The notes under the pieces: model-generated | What the model was told of the DNA's origin: nothing | Database searches by the model: none | Seen by the model: only the letters and a program-made list of their open reading frames with translations | Shown here: positions 60,485 to 64,000 of the stretch, piece after piece | Numbering within the stretch: position 1 is the stretch's first letter | How the letters are laid out: every line of letters begins with the position of its first letter | Position numbers and translations under genes: made by a program | Origin: GCA-2683825 sp965662355 | Lineage (GTDB): Bacteria; Planctomycetota; UBA1135; GCA-002686595 | NCBI GenBank assembly: GCA_965662355.1 | Contig: CBFIHP010000004.1 | Coordinates: 1-64,000, forward strand | Direction: 5' to 3' | DNA: 64,000 nucleotides

Positions 60485-62101
60485 TCAGAACACGGAGAGA
60501 GCCAGCCCCGGGGTCGCCGACAACACGCCCGAGGCCGCCTGATCAAGGACGATCCACTGCATGAAGGCCTGCTTGCCGATCAACCCGATGGCGTTCGGGA
60601 CCGGGATGGAAACCGACGTCCATCCATCCCCAGGGCCCGCTCCCTGCAATGCGCTTTGAAACAGTACGCCCGAAGCGGGTGTGAAGGCGAGATGGAAGGT
60701 CGCCCCGAAGGCCTGGAATCCCGCCACGTCCGGCACGAGATCGAACAGCAGCAGCGCGGGGGCACCGGCGAGGCCGCCGTCCATACCGACGGTGAGACTC
60801 GGATTGTTGATGTGAGCAGGCTCGAGGGCGACGTGAAGCGGGGTGAACCCAGCGGTGCCCGGAGTGCCCCCACCGAAGGGCGACGGAACGACCCCAGATT
60901 CGGAGTAGAGCAGCGGGCGGTCGAAGGGCACCAGTCCATTCGCGACCCGCGGGTCGGTAAGCGCTCCGAGGAATGCGATGAGGTCCTGACGCTGCCCCGG
61001 GGCGAGCCCCAACGGCTGGATCGCGGGATCCTGATTGAACCCGAAGTCCCCTCCCCGGTTGTAGAAAGCAACCACGTCGGCCAGATTTGGCATGGCACCG
61101 GTGTGGAAATACGGCGCCCGAAGAGCCACGTTCCGCAGCGAAGGCGTCTTGAATCGGCCTCTATCTGGCAGGTTGCCCGTCACCGCGAATCGTCCCGGGT
61201 CATCCGGCGCAAAGATGAGCCCGATGTTATGGAAGCCCTGGTCCGTGAAGAGCGGTCCGGAATGACAAAGAAAGCAACGACCAGGCCCGAAGAAGACGTT
61301 CCGCCCACGCATCTCTTGCGCATTCAACGCTCCCGCATCGAAGGGCGATTGATCGGAGATCAAAGAACGCTCGTAGGTGGCGATCGACATCGCCACCCGT
61401 GCCGCGGTCACATCGGGCGTGCCGAAGGCTTCCTCGAACAAGGCCGAATAATTGCGCCCAGCGATCCAGTTCCCGAGGTCGGTCGGGACAGACTGGGCCA
61501 GACGTAACGGCTGCAAGGCACCGAGTCGCCCTTCGATATCCGCCCAGGCGATAGCCTCGTGCCCCATCTCGACCGTGCTGACTGGCGGATCGGCGGCTTG
61601 GCTTTCGAGGGCCGCGTTGAAGGGCAGGATCGGATCTCCAGTGACCGGATCATCGAAATCGTCGCTGGCGCGGCCATCCCAGAAAAGCTCTCTCGCGAAG
61701 GCGGCATTGATCATCGAAGGCGTCTTGCGATCGGTCACCTGGGGTCGCAAGTCAAAGATGGCGTCCTTTTCGAGCGTGCCATTGCCGAGGTTGCGAATGA
61801 CACCCGGTGATCCGTGTACATCATCGGGCGTACCCAGGATTCCATCGGGACCGGGGGCCAAGGAAGCAGGGTCTTGCGCGGTCCTGGGATCCGATCCGCC
61901 GGCGCTGAAGATGTGACAGGTTCCACACGCGATCGTGGATGTCGTGGAGAGTTGTTCATCCCAGAAGAGAGCCTGACCAAGGTTCGTTTTCTCCAGGGTG
62001 ATGGGATTTCCCGGGGGGACGGGAACGGATGGGAAGCCTTGGGAGGAGAGTGCTGGGGCGAAACTGGACGCTACGCAGAAGGCGAGAAGGCTCGTTTTCA
62101 T
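60485..62101 (-). CDS. Di-haem cytochrome c peroxidase with lineage-type C-terminal domain
   Basis: 538 residues from ATG 62101 (MKTSLLAFCVASSFAPALS, signal peptide); a longer frame to 62323 is non-coding. CGTCH at 59-63 and CFLCH near residue 275 are the two haem sites. FWDGRASDDFDDP near 140, TPSLRNVALRAPYFHTG near 330 and the LIAFLGALTDP end of the catalytic part are typical of the MauG/CcpA family. The last ~125 residues (after LLYSESGVVPSPFGGGTPG, with closing ATPGLALSVF) are an extra beta-rich domain, the shared C-terminal one. So the enzyme carries a surface or sorting module absent from the other peroxidase here. Confidence 0.9.
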   Translation of the reverse strand: MKTSLLAFCVASSFAPALSSQGFPSVPVPPGNPITLEKTNLGQALFWDEQLSTTSTIACGTCHIFSAGGSDPRTAQDPASLAPGPDGILGTPDDVHGSPGVIRNLGNGTLEKDAIFDLRPQVTDRKTPSMINAAFARELFWDGRASDDFDDPVTGDPILPFNAALESQAADPPVSTVEMGHEAIAWADIEGRLGALQPLRLAQSVPTDLGNWIAGRNYSALFEEAFGTPDVTAARVAMSIATYERSLISDQSPFDAGALNAQEMRGRNVFFGPGRCFLCHSGPLFTDQGFHNIGLIFAPDDPGRFAVTGNLPDRGRFKTPSLRNVALRAPYFHTGAMPNLADVVAFYNRGGDFGFNQDPAIQPLGLAPGQRQDLIAFLGALTDPRVANGLVPFDRPLLYSESGVVPSPFGGGTPGTAGFTPLHVALEPAHINNPSLTVGMDGGLAGAPALLLFDLVPDVAGFQAFGATFHLAFTPASGVLFQSALQGAGPGDGWTSVSIPVPNAIGLIGKQAFMQWIVLDQAASGVLSATPGLALSVF

Positions 62102-62679
62102 GAAGGGACACGTGGGGTGAGCTTGGATGATCCCTTGGGAGGGAATCGGTGACGCTCGAGCTATTCCAAGAACACCGCGACGCTCGGTTGGTTCCGGGCT
62201 TTGTGGCAAAAATAGCCTGGAAGCATATGGCGGTTTGCGGGTTACCGAGAAAGCAGGATCTCCGGGATCAGTGGAGGCCTCTGCAGTCTGGGGCAACACC
62301 TGAAGGCCCAAGGTCCAACGCACACCATTCGGTAACTCAGGAACTCCACACCACAGGCGCGCCCGTCAAGCTGAAGTAGACATCGACGGTCGTCGTCCCA
62401 GCACACTCGGTGCCCAAAGTCATTCTCCACCGCAAGCACGCTTCGCAGCCCATGCCGATCTCTCCGATCTCCAGGCGACGTTGCGACGCGCTGAGAGACT
62501 TCGCGGCGGAAGGTAGAAGGTAGAGATTGAGCCAAAGAACCCTGGAATCGTGCCGGGGGTCACGCTCCCCCAGGATTCCCGGCTAGGATGCGAGGAGTAG
62601 AACCTCGCCTCGTCTTTTCGGCCCTCGAAACGGTCTCGCGTGAAGAATTGTCTCCCGTGAGACACGTTTGAGACTCTCC
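62102..62679. other. Intergenic stretch of about 580 bp, with a possible relic
   Basis: No convincing gene. On the minus strand around 62331-62590 one frame without a start codon reads LWLNLYLLPSAAKSLSASQ and later ends TTTVDVYFSLTGAPVVWSS before a TGA. That looks like the end of an exported beta-protein but has only an internal ATG, so it is perhaps a relic. The rest is unremarkable. Confidence 0.35.
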
Positions 62680-62886
62680 ATGACGCCGCTTTTCCTCTCT
62701 CTCTCCCTGCTCCTCACGCCCTCCCCCGATCTGCTCGGCACGCGCGTAGTTGATATCGATGGCACCGTGCACAGGCTGGGCGGGGCACAGTGCGCACAGA
62801 CGACGGTGTTCGTCTTCCTGGGGCCCGAGTGTCCGATTTCGCAACGCTACTCACCACGCTTGAACGAGCTAGCCGGAACAGGATGA
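62680..62886 (+). pseudogene. Truncated redoxin (TlpA-like) gene, 68 residues
   Basis: MTPLFLSLSLLLTPSPDLLG is a signal peptide and start. TTVFVFLGPECPISQRYSP is the first beta-alpha unit of the redoxin domain, with one of the CxxC positions (the usual CPxC is CPIS here). The frame ends in TGA at 62884-62886 straight after LNELAGTG, about 27 residues into the domain, where redoxins of this kind continue for another 100. The stop overlaps the next gene's start (ATGA). I interpret it as a gene cut by a deletion that also moved the VOC-cupin gene next to it; a very short coupled peptide is a less likely reading. Confidence 0.5.
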
Positions 62887-63986
62887 ATATCGAGGAGACA
62901 CTCCCCGCCGCGATCGAGGCCAGCGTCGAGATACCCAATATCGAAGAGGCCGAGGTCATCGTGCCCGCGCAGCCCTTTGACGAAACCCTGTCGTTCTTCA
63001 CCGAACGACTCGGTTTTCGCGTCGCGGCCATCTTCCCCGCAAACAATCCGGCCTGTGCGGTCGTGGTTGGGCACGGCACGCGCCTGCGACTCTTGCGCGA
63101 CTGCGCAACGCCGCCGGGGACGATCCGTCTCGCCTGTCGTGACCTTGAAACACCCATCACTATCGAAGCGCCCAATGCAACCCGCATCGAGCTGGTTTCA
63201 TCGCGCCCCCCCATCGAGCTCCCCGCGCTACAGCCGGAGCTCGCCATCGCGAGGTACTCCGAGGGGCAGTGGGTCACCGGCCGCGCAGGCATGCGCTATC
63301 GCGACCTGATTCCCGCGCGTCAAGGCGGGCGCTTCGGAGCAGCACACATCCAGATCGAAAAGGGCGGGCCGGTTCCCGACTACGTCCACTACCACCGTGT
63401 GCGCTTTCAGATCATCTACTGCTACCGCGGTTGGGTCCGGCTGGCCTACGAGGACCAGGGACCGGAGTTCGTGATGCAAGCCGGCGACTGCGTCCTGCAG
63501 CCGCCGGAGATCCGCCACCGGGTGCTCGAGAGTTCCGCGGGACTGGAAGTCGTCGAACTCAGCTCTCCCGCTGAACACGAAACCCTCGGTGATCTGCAGC
63601 TCGAACTTCCGAATGGAACTCCCGTACCGGGGCGGCGATTTGATGGTCAGGGCTTTCTGCACCACGTTGCAGAGAAGGCGGCGTGGGACCCGGCCGCATA
63701 CGCCGGTTTCGAAGCACGGACCATCGGGCTCGGTCAGGCGACCGAGGGGCTTCTCGAAGCGCGAGTTCTGCGTTGTTCGTCCGATGTCTCGACAAGCGTC
63801 TCGAAGCACGCAAACGAACTCCTGTTCCGCGTCGTCCTCGAGGGAAAGCTCCAGCTTCGCCTCGATGACCAAGAGGAGCTGCAACTCGACCGTGGTGATG
63901 CGTTCACGGTTCCTGGTGGCCAGGCGCACTCGATGACCGCCTCGGCAGGCACAACCCTCCTCGAAGTCGAAGTCCCGAGCACCTGA
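62883..63986 (+). CDS. VOC (glyoxalase-like) plus two-cupin fusion protein
   Basis: 367 residues from ATG 62883. Residues about 25-105 read PAQPFDETLSFFTERLGFRV and AVVVGHGTRLRLLRD, as in VOC/glyoxalase-bleomycin-resistance domains. A cupin (about 145-240) follows, with VHYHRVRFQIIYCYRGWVRL and QAGDCVLQPPEIRHRVL, then a second cupin (about 285-365) with NELLFRVVLEGKLQLRL and DRGDAFTVPGGQAHSM. First cupin has His at HYH and RHR, metal-site-like. Enzyme or binding protein for a small organic molecule; I cannot name the substrate. The frame is open upstream to 62790, but ATG 62883 with ATGA overlap fits better. Confidence 0.78.
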   Translation: MNIEETLPAAIEASVEIPNIEEAEVIVPAQPFDETLSFFTERLGFRVAAIFPANNPACAVVVGHGTRLRLLRDCATPPGTIRLACRDLETPITIEAPNATRIELVSSRPPIELPALQPELAIARYSEGQWVTGRAGMRYRDLIPARQGGRFGAAHIQIEKGGPVPDYVHYHRVRFQIIYCYRGWVRLAYEDQGPEFVMQAGDCVLQPPEIRHRVLESSAGLEVVELSSPAEHETLGDLQLELPNGTPVPGRRFDGQGFLHHVAEKAAWDPAAYAGFEARTIGLGQATEGLLEARVLRCSSDVSTSVSKHANELLFRVVLEGKLQLRLDDQEELQLDRGDAFTVPGGQAHSMTASAGTTLLEVEVPST

Positions 63987-64000
63987 AATCAAGCGCCCCC

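Noticed and set aside
60218..61507. 429-codon plus-strand frame opposite the second peroxidase
   Set aside because: Antisense to both haem motifs of a clear peroxidase; no domain or start signal.

Overview
The window is a 64 kb stretch of a GC-rich bacterial chromosome with about 50 protein genes and no rRNA, tRNA, CRISPR or recognisable insertion sequence. The gene style points to a planctomycete, probably one of the deep-branching marine-type lineages. It has many secreted or Tat-exported proteins of unknown function, a Cys-type sulfatase, di-haem peroxidases, a DUF1570-like protease, HEAT/TPR proteins, a PKD-repeat giant, few clear Shine-Dalgarno sequences, and a shared C-terminal domain on unrelated secreted proteins. 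That assignment is inference from gene content only. Gene order is mosaic: mostly single genes or pairs on alternating strands, so few multi-step pathways can be read from context.

Layout. 0-7.9 kb: a GT-C-like membrane protein, a large secreted protein, a pair of threonine-dehydratase-like and ornithine-cyclodeaminase-like genes (resembling the EutB/EutC pair) divergent from a second dehydratase paralogue, a coiled-coil protein and an exported metallophosphoesterase. 8-18 kb: TPR and DUF1570-type proteins, a Tat-exported unknown, a DJ-1/PfpI isonitrile-hydratase-like enzyme, a Tat-exported multicopper oxidase, and an HEXXH protein resembling the alpha-ketoglutarate/HExxH peptide hydroxylases. 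18-24 kb: a lipoprotein beta-propeller, a rhodanese that reads through a UGA at its catalytic cysteine (a probable selenoprotein with a SECIS-like hairpin), a CPA1 antiporter with an RCK domain, and a coupled pentapeptide-repeat channel and HDOD protein. 24-30 kb: sulfatase, S41 protease, an EgtB/SenA-like iron enzyme, and a translationally coupled sulfotransferase-like plus class IV aminotransferase pair that matches a fused plant protein. 30-42 kb: a gamma-carboxylase-like HTTM protein, HEAT-VWA protein, a repeat lipoprotein, proS, a beta-lactamase-fold hydrolase, two DinB proteins and a NatAB-like ABC exporter. 42-52 kb: matrixin-like protease, GT87 glycosyltransferase, formyltransferase, di-haem peroxidase, NHL propeller, and several cell-surface proteins. 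52-64 kb: a 1804-residue protein with 16 PKD domains, a double GT2 glycosyltransferase, a second di-haem peroxidase, a truncated redoxin and a VOC-cupin-cupin protein.

Three things stand out. The first is the selenocysteine rhodanese at 19289-19720, which ordinary gene calling would cut to 76 residues. The second is a roughly 110-130-residue C-terminal domain found six times in five otherwise unrelated secreted proteins (at about 3.0-3.4, 43.3-43.7, 49.2-49.5, 53.2-53.5, 57.3-57.7 and 60.5-60.9 kb). The third is the HEXXH peptide-hydroxylase-like gene at 17.3-18.2 kb, which has no visible precursor peptide beside it.

All family names rest on motif recognition by eye, without a database search.
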